From the NCBI GenBank assembly GCA_031550205.1, contig JAVBOV010000032.1:1-21684 (forward strand): a DNA stretch of 21,684 nt, given 5' to 3'. Origin of the DNA: JAVBOV01 sp031550205 (GTDB taxonomy: Bacteria > Pseudomonadota > Alphaproteobacteria > RF32 > CAG-239). A model generated the notes under the pieces. That model had not been told where the DNA came from and searched no databases. It saw nothing but the letters and a program-made list of their open reading frames with translations. The position numbers were made by a program, and so were the translations under genes. Shown one piece after another: positions 21,615-21,684 of the stretch (the first letter of the stretch is position 1; each line of letters opens with the position of its first letter).

Positions 21615-21684
21615 CCCGGCTATCTTGCTTTTAATAAGGAAGCGGCAGCGACTGTATTAAAAGCTAGATACCCGGGATCCAGAA
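21615..21684. repeat. CCCGG...CCGGGATCC palindromic repeat at the window edge
   Basis: CCCGGCTATCTTGCTTTTAA and its extension to 21636 pair with 21655-21676 over 22 positions with two mismatches, around an 18-nt spacer. The end CCGGGATCCAGAA matches the end of the 13492-13574 repeat (CCGGAATCCAGAA), so both belong to one palindrome family with different inner stems. Confidence 0.75.

Overview
The window looks like a piece of a low-to-moderate GC alphaproteobacterial chromosome. The evidence is the gene order rimP-nusA-ylxR-infB-rbfA-truB-rpsO-pnp with a long YlxR that carries an L7Ae-like second half, plus an LptG permease, an AmpG-type permease and strong AAGGA-type ribosome binding sites on housekeeping genes. 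The gene content, scattered small orphan genes and many palindromic intergenic repeats would fit an uncultured host-associated lineage, but that placement is inference; no rRNA or tRNA is present to test it.

Layout. 1-2900: rplY (ribosomal protein L25, single-domain form), a small membrane protein, tag (3-methyladenine DNA glycosylase I, plus strand) and a three-gene minus-strand cassette of unknown function with two tandem small membrane proteins. 2900-12650: the translation/RNA-metabolism operon on the minus strand, read right to left as rimP, nusA, ylxR, infB, rbfA, an orphan small gene followed by a terminator, truB, rpsO, pnp. A promoter and an attenuator-like hairpin precede rimP. 12650-16250: a membrane-anchored alpha/beta hydrolase (plus), an HD-domain gene translationally coupled to a NUDIX hydrolase (minus), a repeat-filled spacer and lptG (minus). 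16250-19400: a secreted Sel1-like protein (plus), two tandem guanylate kinase paralogues (minus) and a short-chain dehydrogenase (plus). 19400-21684: an AmpG-like permease and a four-helix membrane protein (both minus), then palindromic repeats.

How the parts fit. RimP, NusA, YlxR, IF-2, RbfA, TruB, S15 and PNPase are the usual co-transcribed set for ribosome maturation, transcription elongation, translation initiation and RNA turnover. Here the set is punctuated by unusual RNA-level structure: an attenuator-like hairpin before rimP, a terminator plus orphan gene between rbfA and truB, and repeated hairpins in the nusA-ylxR and rpsO-pnp gaps.

Best candidate for something undescribed: a roughly 35-80 nt hairpin element present five times in 21.7 kb, always in the same orientation just after the stop codon of a minus-strand gene (rplY, pnp, rpsO, nusA, the upstream gmk paralogue). 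Its loop-proximal core is conserved while the outer stem differs in sequence but still pairs in several copies. Three copies share a second conserved segment that starts at the stop codon. This could be a 3'-UTR RNA element or a mobile palindrome; the sequence alone does not decide. A tandem guanylate kinase with an altered Walker A motif is the second most notable item.
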